Source: Cercozoa sp. M6MM (lineage: Eukaryota > Endomyxa: Ascetosporea). Taken from it: a DNA stretch of 64,000 bases. The DNA lies in NCBI GenBank assembly GCA_040357565.1, contig JBDODJ010000050.1, one strand, 5' to 3'. The notes under the pieces were generated by a model, which was given only the letters and a program-made list of their open reading frames with translations, was not told the origin of the DNA and searched no databases. Position numbers and translations under genes: made by a program. Below, in pieces: positions 45,759-58,732 of the stretch. Within the stretch, counting starts at the first letter, position 1. Every line of letters starts with the position of its first letter.

Positions 45759-47408
45759 TTATTCAGCTTCTTCGGCTTCGGTAGTTTTCTCTCCATGCAA
45801 AGGAGCCGGCTGAGGCTCTGTGGCCGCGATGGTGTGTTCGCTCACGAGAGGTTTATAGGGTGGTGCCAGAGGCACTTCTTCTGCTGTTTCTTTGACCTCT
45901 CTCGCCGATCCGTGCTTCTCCACGGTTGTGACAGTGCTGGTTCCTCCTTGTTCCTCAACCACAGAGGGCCACGAGACAGATATCGGGTGGAAGAAGATGC
46001 CGCCCTTCTTGGCACCTCCTTCACTCGCAGCTGGTGCCTCTTCGGTCTTGGCAGCACCGCCTTCACTGGTAGGCGTACTGGCCGCAGTTGCTGACTTCTC
46101 GGGACAAGACCCGGTGACTTTTTGCCAGACAGTGCACTGAGGGGGGGGGGGGATTCAAAAACATGAATCAAGGGGTCTAACCAAAGTGCCTCTGATTACC
46201 TCACCCGCACCGGCAGTTTCTTCAGTCTTTGCGGCGGTTGGATGGCGCTTGCTTTTAGAAAGTGGAGCCATGACAAGGTTCGTGCATCTGCCTTCGTGCG
46301 AGTGCTCCACTTCAAGGTGAGGAATTGAGATCAAGAGGTCCGAATTCAGTTCGCGGCCGTTGCTCATAAGAATCTCTTGCAATTCGCTAACTTTCATGTT
46401 GACGTTTCCTTCGGCCATGCGTTCCTGCGCCAGCACTGCCTGATTGCTGGTTCCTGGTAGTCTGCACAGGCAAGCACTTGATTAACCTCACTGGGAACTG
46501 AAAGAACCGCGACCCACTTACTGAAAGAAGACGCCCTGCAGGGGGTTCAGCTCGTTCATGAAGGCTGCGAACTCTGCTGGCATGGTTGGTCCACTCGGGT
46601 CACGCACGACCATGGTTCTCGTGTTGGACAGGCAGGGGGCACTCTGTACGCTCGATTCTCTGGGGAAGCAACGCCAGGTGTATAACAAATTGGCAGTCTC
46701 GGTTGAACCAGGAAACTCACATGTCAGGAGAGGTCGCACTGTGCGGAACTTCGTCAAAGCCCGTCAGAACGAGATGGTTGTTGTCATGAGTAGCCCACAT
46801 CAGCTTGCAGCCAGTGTGCAAATCGACGAAACCTTGGGACGGGTTGTTGAGGGTGCACGCGAGGATTGCGAAAGGTTGTTGTTCTGTCGGGACTCCCTGT
46901 CATAAAAATAACAAGTAGCCCCCAAGTTAGTTCGCAATGATAATCTGGATAAGACTGAACTGTGTGATACATGAAAGGTCGAGAGCGCATAGCCAGCGAC
47001 AATGTTTTTCACTCGTAGAGGGTAAACCACGTTTTTTGGGGCAGGACAGGTCAGCAGTGGTAGGTCGTCGCTCGTTACGACGCCAGAGATCAACACAATG
47101 TTCCTACACATCAGAAGTAGCAAGTGTGTTGTTTTGACTAGTGTCACGCATCGCACGATACCGTCCGACGTTGAGTCGATACAAGGCAGTCGTCGGGACG
47201 GTCTGTCGAAGGCGAATAACCCCTCCGCCGTGGACGGTGTTGTCAGTCACCAGGCCAAGGTCTTCGCTCGACACTTCTTTTACACCACATGAAGTTCGAC
47301 AACCTGGCAGTATTGTGAAATTTATAATTTACTGGGAGGAACTTCTTCAGCGCCGATCAGACTGACAGCGACGGCTGCAACCACCGCCAAACTCGCTAGC
47401 ACATGCAT
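45759..47408 (-). CDS. Secreted or type I membrane protein, unrecognised
   Basis: Start ATG 47408 gives a strong signal peptide, MHVLASLAVVAAVAVSLIGA. Following exons: about 47283-47145 (LVTDNTVHGGGVIRLRQTVP), 47100-46980 (LLTCPAPKNVVYPLRVKNIV), 46905-46720 (QPFAILACTLNNPSQGFVDL), 46660-46520 (MVVRDPSGPTMPAEFAAFMN), 46462-46200 and 46140-45759. The C-terminal exons are acidic and low-complexity (EEAPAASEGGAKKGGIFFHP, EEVPLAPPYKPLVSEHT). No transmembrane helix was found after the signal, so it is probably lumenal or secreted. Exon joins were judged by frame and are approximate. Family unknown. Confidence 0.6.
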
Positions 47409-47755
47409 CGTGCAACCTGCTGTACGATCTTTTCGTCCTCCTCTTGCACTATGCGGAATCTAGTCACAAAAACTTGTCTCTCGCCAAATCCACTGCGACA
47501 TCGAAAGACCGAAGCAACCTGCTCCGCGCCACTTCAGTTTTTTCCGAGTGTGAAATTTTTATTTTACTGGGGAGAACTCAAACTTAACTCGACGCTGGAA
47601 ACCTAGGCCTGGTTCAGTTGAGAAACTGACAGCATACTGTACAGTAGCGACTGTATGGCTTTTAACTACGACAGAAAGAGACACTCTCAGCGGATAGCAT
47701 TCTGTAGTTCGAGAAGCTGCGAAATGCGATATCGATGTCGACTTGTGAGTTGCTG

Positions 47756-49309
47756 TCATGTCAGGTCAATTGTTACAAAAGAAACAAGCGAGGAAGTGGC
47801 GTTATAATTCTGTTTAAAACATACCGATACGAAAGGAAGGTCCACAAAACCCACTCGCCTTGTTGTCGCTTTTTCTTGGATACACACCGGACAGCAAGAA
47901 CGCGTTTGGCACTTACGGCAGATCACGTGGCCTCGATCGATGCAAGCAACGCCGTCCTCGACTAGCCGCAGGCACACCAGACATGATAGATTGACGCGAG
48001 TTGCTTCCTCGACAGCGAAGACGCGCTGAAGGATCTGGCGACATGCGTTTCGTCGTAACTCTTGCTTTGTCGCAACGGTTTGCACGGCTTGATGCTTGGG
48101 TCGAGAAAAACACCTACTCTGGAGTGAGGCCGGCATCTCTTTAAACCCCGCCTCCCGCGGTGTTGAGCGGAGTAACTCGATAGCATCAAGAGCTACTTCT
48201 AGGTCCTGCTCGACACTGGCGGCGTGCGTTTTCATCTCTCGGACACGCAGATCGGCGCTTTCAACTTGCCTTCTGGCACACGTCAGTGCAGCTTCACGAG
48301 CGACAGAAGTACGCAGCTCTGTGTGCAATTTCTGCATTGCATCTGTCGCCCGGGTTTTGTGCTTGCGCGCTGCATCCTTTGTGCGCGATAGCTTCTCTCG
48401 CAGTTCGAGGTATGAAGCTGTGAGTCGAGAAAGTTCTTCCTCGGTTTTGAGAGAGCACCGTTTCATGGTGTCGATAACAGCAGACTCTGCTTTGATCTTT
48501 AGTATTTCTTGCGAAGCAAGCTCAATCTCGCGTTTTTTCGAGTGGAACGCCTTCAACAATGTCTGCGTCTGCAGCTCCCTGTTGTTGCACCGCACCTGTT
48601 CGTGCTCCAGAAGGTTTCCCTTTTTGTTGCTCTCGACCTGCAGTCGCGCGAGCTTGACTCTGAGCCTGTTAATTTCGTTTGCTTGCGCCTCGATGCGTAG
48701 GCAACTGTCCATCCGTCGTGCTGTTTCTTGTTCGAGATGCTGTTGGAGGGTTTGAAGAGCGGCACGGACTTCGTCGTGCAACTTTTTTTCTTTGTGGTAG
48801 CGCTGGTTCGCGAAGTTTAACTTTAAGGTGAGTTGCTGTCGACTCAATTTAACCTTGTGAATATCCACTCTGTATCCATCCATTGCCTCGATGTTCGCGC
48901 AGAGTCGATTCCACTGCAAATCAGGAACTTAGCATTTTGATTCTACTTTCTTCAGTTATTCCACAAGCAACAGTAAATACCCTACCATTGATTTTGTCTG
49001 CTGCTCGTACTCAGTGGATTCCCGCTTCAACACGTCCATTTGACCTTCCATGCTGTGAATCAGTCGCTGCTGTTTTTTCACGAGCACCTCGCTTTGATTC
49101 AGCTTCGTCTTGACCGCCTCGAGTTGCGTCTTCAGCTTCCGTTGCGTCTCCAACTCGTCCATGCGAAATTGCTGAAGTGCGGCCTTTGTTTTTCGCAGCT
49201 CAAGCTGCATTGCGACCAGCTCATCGCTTTGTCTGGTTGATGGTGCTTCTCCTGCGTGTTCCTGACTCGCTTCCTCGCCAATGCAGCCCTTGGCTTCCGG
49301 TTTGCCCAT
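47756..49309 (-). CDS. Coiled-coil RING-finger protein
   Basis: Two exons, 49309 to about 48988 and about 48915-47756, joined in phase 0 (KSM|WNRL). MGKPEAKGCIGEEASQEHAG starts the protein; then about 380 residues of heptad coiled coil (LRKTKAALQQFRMDELETQ, RLRVKLARLQVESNKKGNLL, EELSRLTASYLELREKL). A compact C-terminal RING of the C3HC4 type follows: CLVCLRLVEDGVACIDRGH, VICRKCQTRSCCPVC. The layout of long coil plus terminal RING is that of E3 ubiquitin ligases such as the BRE1 or CGRRF/centrosomal groups. I cannot choose between them. A hydrophobic tail of about 35 residues follows the RING. Coils probably drive dimerisation. Confidence 0.8.
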
Positions 49310-49482
49310 GGATACTCACACCTAAACCGCAAGGTACTGCAAATCCCTGCTGCACCTTTGTCGACTCAATTGAACTCGTTGGATGCGCGCGGAAGAAAGG
49401 TAAATTGCGGCTTTACGGTGACTCGTGAAGATTGATTGCGGCAGTAAACTTAAATACCAAGGATAGTACTTAGGAGTCACTA

Positions 49483-50221
49483 TTAGTACAGATGAGGATC
49501 CGACATGCGAAGTAGAATACTGAGCGTTGATGTGTACACACCGAGTCGTAGTACGTATGCTGCGATTTCACACCCGAGGAGAGTTGGTTTCTTTTCAAAG
49601 AAGCTGTCGACGTTCGGCCTGTAAACATTGACGAAGCTCCAGTACCGCATCGTCGCGGTGATGATCAGCAAGACACCGTGTGCAATCCACGTTAGCAGAA
49701 AGACTCGCGTTAGCCTCCATACTCGGGCCAGCTGTCCGAAAGCAAACATCTGGGTGTTCCACACGAACAACCACACCAGTGGGAAAAGCAGCGCGTGGGC
49801 AATACAGCGAAACCTGCTCGCATAATCCCACATCTCGAAACAAGTTATCATCGCTGTCGTGAGGTGAGGTCTTTGGTACCCAAAGATGAAGCTAAAAGCA
49901 GTGTATGACGTCTCGTGCAATGCAATCACGCCAAGAATCACATCAAGCAGTACGATGAAGCAAGCAAAGGCGAAGGAGAAAGTGAAAGTCTCTGTCGAAG
50001 GACGATGAGCAACCCTTGCGCCACCGAGCTTGGCCGCGATGAAATGATTCGGCCGCAACATGGTTTGGCAGACCTCGGCGCCGAAGGAGTTCACCCCGTG
50101 TGCCAAAAGGCATGACACTAAATTTACCCCAGTTTTTTTCTCGTCCGCGAGGAAGTTCAATCGATACTGGGCAATAAAGGAAAATCCCTTTTTAAAGGAA
50201 GACTTTGCATTGTGTCGCCAT
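49483..50221 (-). CDS. Multi-pass membrane protein
   Basis: An uninterrupted frame from about 50160 to a stop at 49483 carries five to six hydrophobic helices: FAFACFIVLLDVILGVIAL, IAHALLFPLVWLFVW, VFLLTWIAHGVLLIITA, CEIAAYVLRLGVYTSTLSIL. No ATG exists in this frame before the upstream stop. The simplest repair is a tiny first exon with ATG at 50221 (MATQCK) and a 38-nt intron, which keeps the frame; otherwise the first exon lies elsewhere. The layout resembles tetraspan or 7-helix proteins, but no signature is present. Its start is only about 18 bp from that of ZMYND10 on the other strand. Confidence 0.6.
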
Positions 50222-50239
50222 TAAGGCCACATTGTTTCT

Positions 50240-52092
50240 ATGGACCGGCCTGAATTTGAAGTAACGCAGCTTTGCAGTCGCATCGGCGACATCGAGCACC
50301 TCGAGCAAATTGGCACGCGAAGTTTCTTTCATGGAAGCAATGCCATCATGAAGCTCACCGCTCAAGCGCTGATCGAGGCACGAGAGCGCTCAAGCGAAAA
50401 GCTCGTTTTAGACGAAATTTGCGCTCACTCGTCGCTGATCAATATGCTACTCCGGCGTACAATCGCGGTTGACTTGTGGCTTTCGCGAGTACGCAGTGCA
50501 CTCAAACATAAAGTGGGTCCGATGGGTGCCTTGAAGGTAATTTACATAGCTTTGAATCTCTGTCCCTCAATCAGTAGATCCGAATATGGGTCCCCATAGG
50601 CGCAACATGTATCACTCCACATGTGCCACCTGCTCGACCTCCTCAGCAAAGTGCTTCCGTACAGCGATGCAATGCAACAGGCGGATCCTGCGTTGCTGGT
50701 CTCGCTTGTTGATGTCTGTCACTCTCGAATTCTCACAGTTTTGCGCGACGGTGCCAGGTACTCGCTGAGCAACTTTTTAAGTTAAAACAGCAAACACCTG
50801 TGACGCTTGATCTGCACAGCAATGACGCTTCGGTCTCACAAATGCACAAGCAACTGCTTCACAAACGAGAAACCGAGTTGGCGCGGCAGAAGGATGTGAC
50901 GAAGTACATTCAAATGACTCTGTCAGCAAACGAAGCAAGTGGAGTTCGCGACGGCGAATACATCTTCGCGTGTGCTGCTTTCAGTCTGTCTCTGCTGCGC
51001 GTGTTTGTGGCACGAGCCACTGGACCACGTTCTGACGGCGATCTTCACGTCTCAGTGGTTCGACGCATCGCCGAAAGGGACTTCTCGTCGCCGATTGCAG
51101 AACTGATCGATCAGACAGCTTTCACAGTACACTTGCCTGAAGGCGACGTGTTGCAGTATCAAGGAAGCACCGAATGGCACCCCGTGTCTGCGGAGAATGC
51201 GCCGTTGTTGACGCAGTTCACTGGACAATGCTGGTACCTGCTGCACCAACTTATCCTGTCGCGAGAGTTCGCTTCGCGCACGAAACTGACCGAGTCAAAA
51301 GCGCGTCGCATCGGAAGCACCATTCGAGACTCTTTGTCAAAAGAAGTGATGCAGCAGATGCCAATGCTGGAAAACCTGAGTCGCTTTGAATCGCACCTGC
51401 GAATCGTGAGCTACGACCCCAACTCGCTTGAGTCGCTCCACCTGAGAGCGCAAGGCGACACCAAAGCAGAGCGTGCTCGTCACGCTTCATACTCTGCAGT
51501 TCTCATCGAGGTAGAATTTCCTGCTGTCAGAAGTGTCCAGAATAAATAAGGACGTCTTTTGAGATGGCGTATGTTTTAACAGGAGGTCTCCGAGTACCGC
51601 GAGACACTGCTGCGAGAAGCCGGCGATCTCGATGAGTTTGTGCGACAGTTGCTTTCCGAGAGGGGTGAGTTTAGCGAAAACCTTCGCGAACGACAGCAGG
51701 ACATGGCTGTGATTACTGACGCGTACGACTCTTTCGGTACCGAGCTGCACGAGCAAGTGCGGAAGGCCAATTGCTGCGCCCAATGCAACGTCGTGGCGAA
51801 GAATCGCTGCTCTCGCTGCAAGCAAGTGTGGTACTGCAGCCGTACCTGCCAACGCAATCACTGGACGTTGCACAAACAAGACTGTCGTTCCTTCTCTTTG
51901 AACGCTGTTGCAGCAAGTAAAGGCGACAACACGACCTCTACTGGAAGCTGCGGAAGCAGTGCTAAAATCCTCGAGATTGACGGCTCGCTCAATCCTTTCC
52001 GAATCATTGACGACAAACAGCCCAGAAATTCGACGGCGAGGGACACGCAAGGTGAAGAAAAGTCGTCTATTCTAATTCAAGAACTCGATTGA
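50240..52092 (+). CDS. ZMYND10: ZMYND10, dynein-arm assembly factor with MYND zinc finger
   Basis: Start ATG 50240 (MDRPEFEVTQLCSRIGDIEH). Exons: 50240-50536, 50600 to about 50735, about 50758/50794 to 51511, and 51584-52092. The helical N-terminal body follows ZMYND10: KLTAQALIEARERSSEKLVL, LINMLLRRTIAVDLWLSRV, ALLVSLVDVCHSRILTVLR, FTGQCWYLLHQLILSREFAS, MPMLENLSRFESHLRIVS. Near the C-terminus is a MYND finger: CCAQCNVVAKNRCSRCKQVW then YCSRTCQRNHWTLHKQDC, with all eight zinc ligands. A tail of about 65 residues follows. In animals and algae ZMYND10 works with LRRC6 and FKBP8-HSP90 in the cytoplasm to stabilise dynein heavy chains before cilium entry. Its presence implies motile cilia. The exact second splice is uncertain. 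Confidence 0.88.
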
Positions 52093-52283
52093 ACGTTTAT
52101 TAGGAAACCCGAACTCTTTAGAGCAGCCGACTCAGTTTATTTTTTGCTCGGCCAGAACTGAAACCTGGGCCGCGAACTGGACAAAACTGAAACCGCGAAA
52201 ATACGAACTTTCTGCTAAACAAAACGACTCGTTGCAGTCCCTCAAATAGCTTTTTGGGCATATATTCACTTTCTCCTAGCTAA

Positions 52284-55200
52284 ATGCTGCTCCGTTTCAC
52301 CTCTCTGCGGCGAGCCAGGCGACTTTCCTCGCAGTGTCGCCTGCTGTCAACGGTCCCCCCTTTTTTCGCCAAAGTAAATTTAAAAATATCTATGAATGTC
52401 CCAATTTTTGCAGTCTCGGCCCGGGCTCGCTCACCCAGAACACGACACCCGGAACTTTGAAGGCTTTTCACGTACACTACCTATATTTTAGGTTATGTTG
52501 CTCACAGTACAATTTAGCTTTGTACGGCAGTCAAAGAGTTTGGACGGTATGCTGTCAAGCTGGCCGACAATGCAGAAGTCGACAAATTGGACAAAGGTGT
52601 TGTATTCACAGTGAAGCAGTGAAATCATGCTTTAACTTCGATGAAGTTTCCTTTCTTGTTGTAGCTTTCGCCCGTTTTCCAAAGCTGTGTGAAGATCGAT
52701 CCCAAGAGATACCCGAGGTATTCCTTCTGCTTCTGACAAGTAAATTTAGTGAAAGCAACCTCACTCGCCCTCCTCACAGGCCGAAGATTTTGAGACAGTT
52801 TTTGAACACCTCCAAAAACACAAAAAAACTGACGAGAGTATTCAATGGGTGAATTGTTTGAAACTCGCCTCGCCTTCAGTTCAGCAAAGAGTGAGCCCCC
52901 GACTTTTGCTTTCCGAACGTTTTTTTTCTTGTGCTGCTGTATGTAGGAGGTATCTTGACATGTAGATCGACCTGGACCAAAAGCGAATTTACACTCGTGT
53001 CGCACGAAAATGCTATGGCAATCTTGTTTCACACACTTTGGAGGTACGAGGAAATGTATAACTTTGATTGTGGAAGTATTTTCCTCGATCCTTTTTATTG
53101 TTCAGACAGGAGGGACAAGCAAAACATGCCGCATGCTCGTGAAACAGCTGGTTGATATACGTTGATGTGTTCCATATCAATGAAACGACCGAACTACCCG
53201 TGTGTTACTCCAGGGAGAACTCTGCGACAGTTTAGAGGCTCAAGGCGAACCTTGCACGACAGTGATAGTGACAATTGCGTACATGGAAGCACTTTCGTAC
53301 CTTAAACTTAGATTGTAAGATACGTGTGTGGGGGGAGGGGGGAGATGTAAATGTACTTCTACCTTCGTTCAGCAAGCTACTTCAGACCGAAATGTACTAC
53401 GAAGGGTTCACCGACCTGTTCCGACAATTCGTATGATGCTTTACCTTTCCCATAACAGATCTATCCTCTTCGATAAGAATGCTGTTGCAGAACAATAGAA
53501 TTCTCGAAGCAGTTCGAAGGAAGTTTCACGAGGTGCATGAAAGCAACGGCAACAGTGTGATGTGGTTCGATCTACTCAGCGACGTTGAACGACGTGCTTT
53601 CGAGATCGAACACTTCCTGCGCATTGTACGGAACGAGGAAAACTTGGTGCGAGAACGCGAAAAAGACGCCAAGAAAACGATAGTGTTCATTGAAGGCGAG
53701 CGGGTGCCATACAACTGGTTTCCCAAGCTGCCGCCGCGTGTCTTGCTCAAGAAGAACGAGCGCAAGATTGCGTTTGAAACGCCAGCCCGCACATGCCGCG
53801 AATACATCGACCCCGAGAAACCACTTGGTAAATTCAGTCAGTGCTTCAGTTTCTCTCATTCATCAAGTTTTTTGCTGTAGTATTGCGTTATTGTTTGGAA
53901 CAGAGCCGCTGCTGGAGGATGTTTTGAACCGAAGAGCAGTCGATACCGAGTATTTCCGTCTGGTGCTCGAGGAGCTCACTTTAAAGTTGGAACAAGGCGA
54001 TCAACTGACTGCATTGTACTTGGATGCCGACAGCATTCATGGCCTCGGCAATATTTTTACGATGGGCGTTTTTGATCGTCTCGAAGGTTTGCTCAACACC
54101 GAGACTCCCTCGTTCTTCCGGATTTAAAAGTTAATTGTATTTAGGTCCCAAGAAAGCATTGGAAGACATCACAGCTATCGCGGAGAAATTTGCTCAACTC
54201 GAAGCGACCTTTCTGCTTGTAAAGTGACGCACAACTTCAGTTCAGCAGGGTTTCATTCAAAATGACTGTGAACATCAACAGACCAAGTTCGGCTTTGAAG
54301 ACGGCTTCAAGCTCTTGTTTCATCGCGCACTGTCCGAGATCGTAGCTTTCTCTCAGTTCAATTGACATTGTTGCTTTCAAACCATCGGTGCTTTTGAGAT
54401 GAGTAGGACGATATCGTGCGTCGCGCAGAGTCGGAGTCACACTACGTACCGCCCACGCACGCTGCCTTCGTGATGTACAGCACCTTGTTTTGAACTGTAT
54501 TGCTAAAGCGAGTCGATGTTCGGTCAGAGAGAAGCACAAGTACCTCCGCAGACAACTGCAGAAAGCACCGGCCGAAGCAGAGCTTTTCGTTGTAAGTGAA
54601 TGCGTTTTCCTCTCATCTGGTCGAGTGAAGCAACTGAAGTACTCTGGTGGGTGTACTGTAGCCGGGCACTTTGCCATTCAGCGAAGCGGTGGAATCAGTG
54701 CGTCACACCGGCAGCCGGCATGCCTCGCAAGGCGCTGAGTGGGACGTGCACGATTCGACGCTGCTGCTGCGAGATGCTATCGTCTACCGCACTGTCGGTA
54801 GCAACTTGATTTAAACGACTCACATTATAGTACTGCCGTTGTTTCGAATACGAGTACTGTATCAATTTAGACGAGTCCAACGCGCTGGCTAGAGGTGCAG
54901 CGATGGCGCGCTCTGCGGCAGTGCTGTTTGACAATGCCAAACTCAAGTACTGCACTCTGTTTCAGTTCAGTCAGTTGCGTGGATTTAGTTGAAACTTATT
55001 CACCCCAGAACCGACTATTTTGAAGATGGCAGATGCCTTTATTACGGCGTCGCGTATCGCGATCGTTTCGACAGTGTTCTGGTCAGTTTCGACAGTGTTG
55101 AGTCTCACGTTCTCCACGCTGACTCAATAAATCGATTTGGTAGGTTTTACTGTATTTAGAGTGGTCCAAAGCGAGTCGATTGTTGGCAACCTTCGCCGGA

Positions 55201-55792
55201 ACAGCTGGAGCTAATGCCTGACGAGGTTGCTGTCATGATGGTTCGAAACCTCAACGAGTCGCTTCGAGTAAGCCGATCGATGCTCCACTGGTCACATGAC
55301 CCCGCCATTCCAGAGATATCTTGTGCTGGCAGAGACATGTCTTCAAAGATGTCGTTGGCAGCGAAATCAGCAGAAATGCGCTGATACAGATTGAAGAGGT
55401 ACAGCAATTCAACTGGCAGAATCCACTCACAACTGAACTTGACTGATTCATGACTGAAGAAACTCAAACCTATCACGGATCCGAACTGCTCGAGGGACGA
55501 CACTCTCGGGTCCCGAGCTGTGTTAAAAGCGAATCTACGGGTTCTTTTGTAAGCACAGAACCACAGAGAAAACCCGATAGCGAATACTTCAGTGACGCCA
55601 AAAATAATGGCTTCTATTCTCAAGCAGAGTGAAACTGAGGGCGAAGAGGCGCTCAGGGAGGCCGCGAAATATGTCAATCTCGACGAGTTGCGCACCTTGT
55701 GGCCGCTCAAGATTTCGTTGTGGCCTCGCCCGCCCTCGGACCGTCGGCCTCTCATCGACTTGGTGGTGTACTCACTGCACATTGTAGAGTGA
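52284..55792 (+). CDS. Mitochondrial-targeted helical protein, unrecognised
   Basis: ATG 52284 opens MLLRFTSLRRARRLSSQCRL, a textbook mitochondrial presequence. More than ten exons follow, nearly all helical: SRPGLAHPEHDTRNFEG, AEDFETVFEHLQKHKKTDES, IDLDQKRIYTRVARKCYGNL, GEPCTTVIVTIAYMEALSYL, RRKFHEVHESNGNSVMWFDL, LEELTLKLEQGDQLTALYLD, DITAIAEKFAQLEATFLL, TKFGFEDGFKLLFHRALSEI, LVLNCIAKASRCSVREKHKY, AEWDVHDSTLLLRDAIVY, SPEQLELMPDEVAVMMVRNL and a last exon LDELRTLWPLKISLWP ending TGA at 55790. An in-frame join at 54213 (LLTKF) shows that the TGA at 54225 lies in an intron, so this is one gene. It could be a PPR/TPR-like organellar RNA or ribosome factor, but no repeat consensus is clear. Confidence 0.6.
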
Positions 55793-56012
55793 GACAAACC
55801 AGCTACAGTGCTGTAGCGTAGCGCTTACTGTAGGGTAGTTTCTTCGCTCATACATTGGCAAAATTACCGTCCTGTAAACCAATGACGCGAATTTCAGATA
55901 CTACGCGTACGCGAAATAAATTGTCCACTGACCAGTCGAGTGACAGTGACACGACACGACAGTGTGAAGTCATTAACCCAATCAGATTAAACCAAACGCG
56001 AAGGGAATTGAA

Positions 56013-58511
<2,499 letters not shown>

Positions 58512-58732
58512 CTCGTTGCAGTCAAAAACCACGAAAACCAGAAATTCTGCACCAATTACGTAAGATTTCATCAACTTTCGGTTAGACAGCAAACTAAAAA
58601 GTGCACTACTCATCTATCTGACCGAGAATTGGAGCGCCGGCTCAATGCACTGCACCGGCTCCGTGATTCCAAGACGCGCTGCTGTGATAGCGTGTGTTAG
58701 CGCACTGCGTGTCACTTTGGCTGATCGGAAGT
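58512..58732. promoter_or_regulatory. Divergent amine oxidase/UTP14 promoter region
   Basis: 221 bp between divergent start codons. No named element. Promoter role inferred from geometry. Confidence 0.4.

Noticed and set aside
54600-55100. Hsp70/Hsp110-like phrases (DESNALARGAAMARSA, LLRDAIVYRTVG)
   Set aside because: No GGSTR-type loop or nucleotide-binding motifs occur, and these exons join in frame to a mitochondrial presequence gene; the likeness is short and probably chance.
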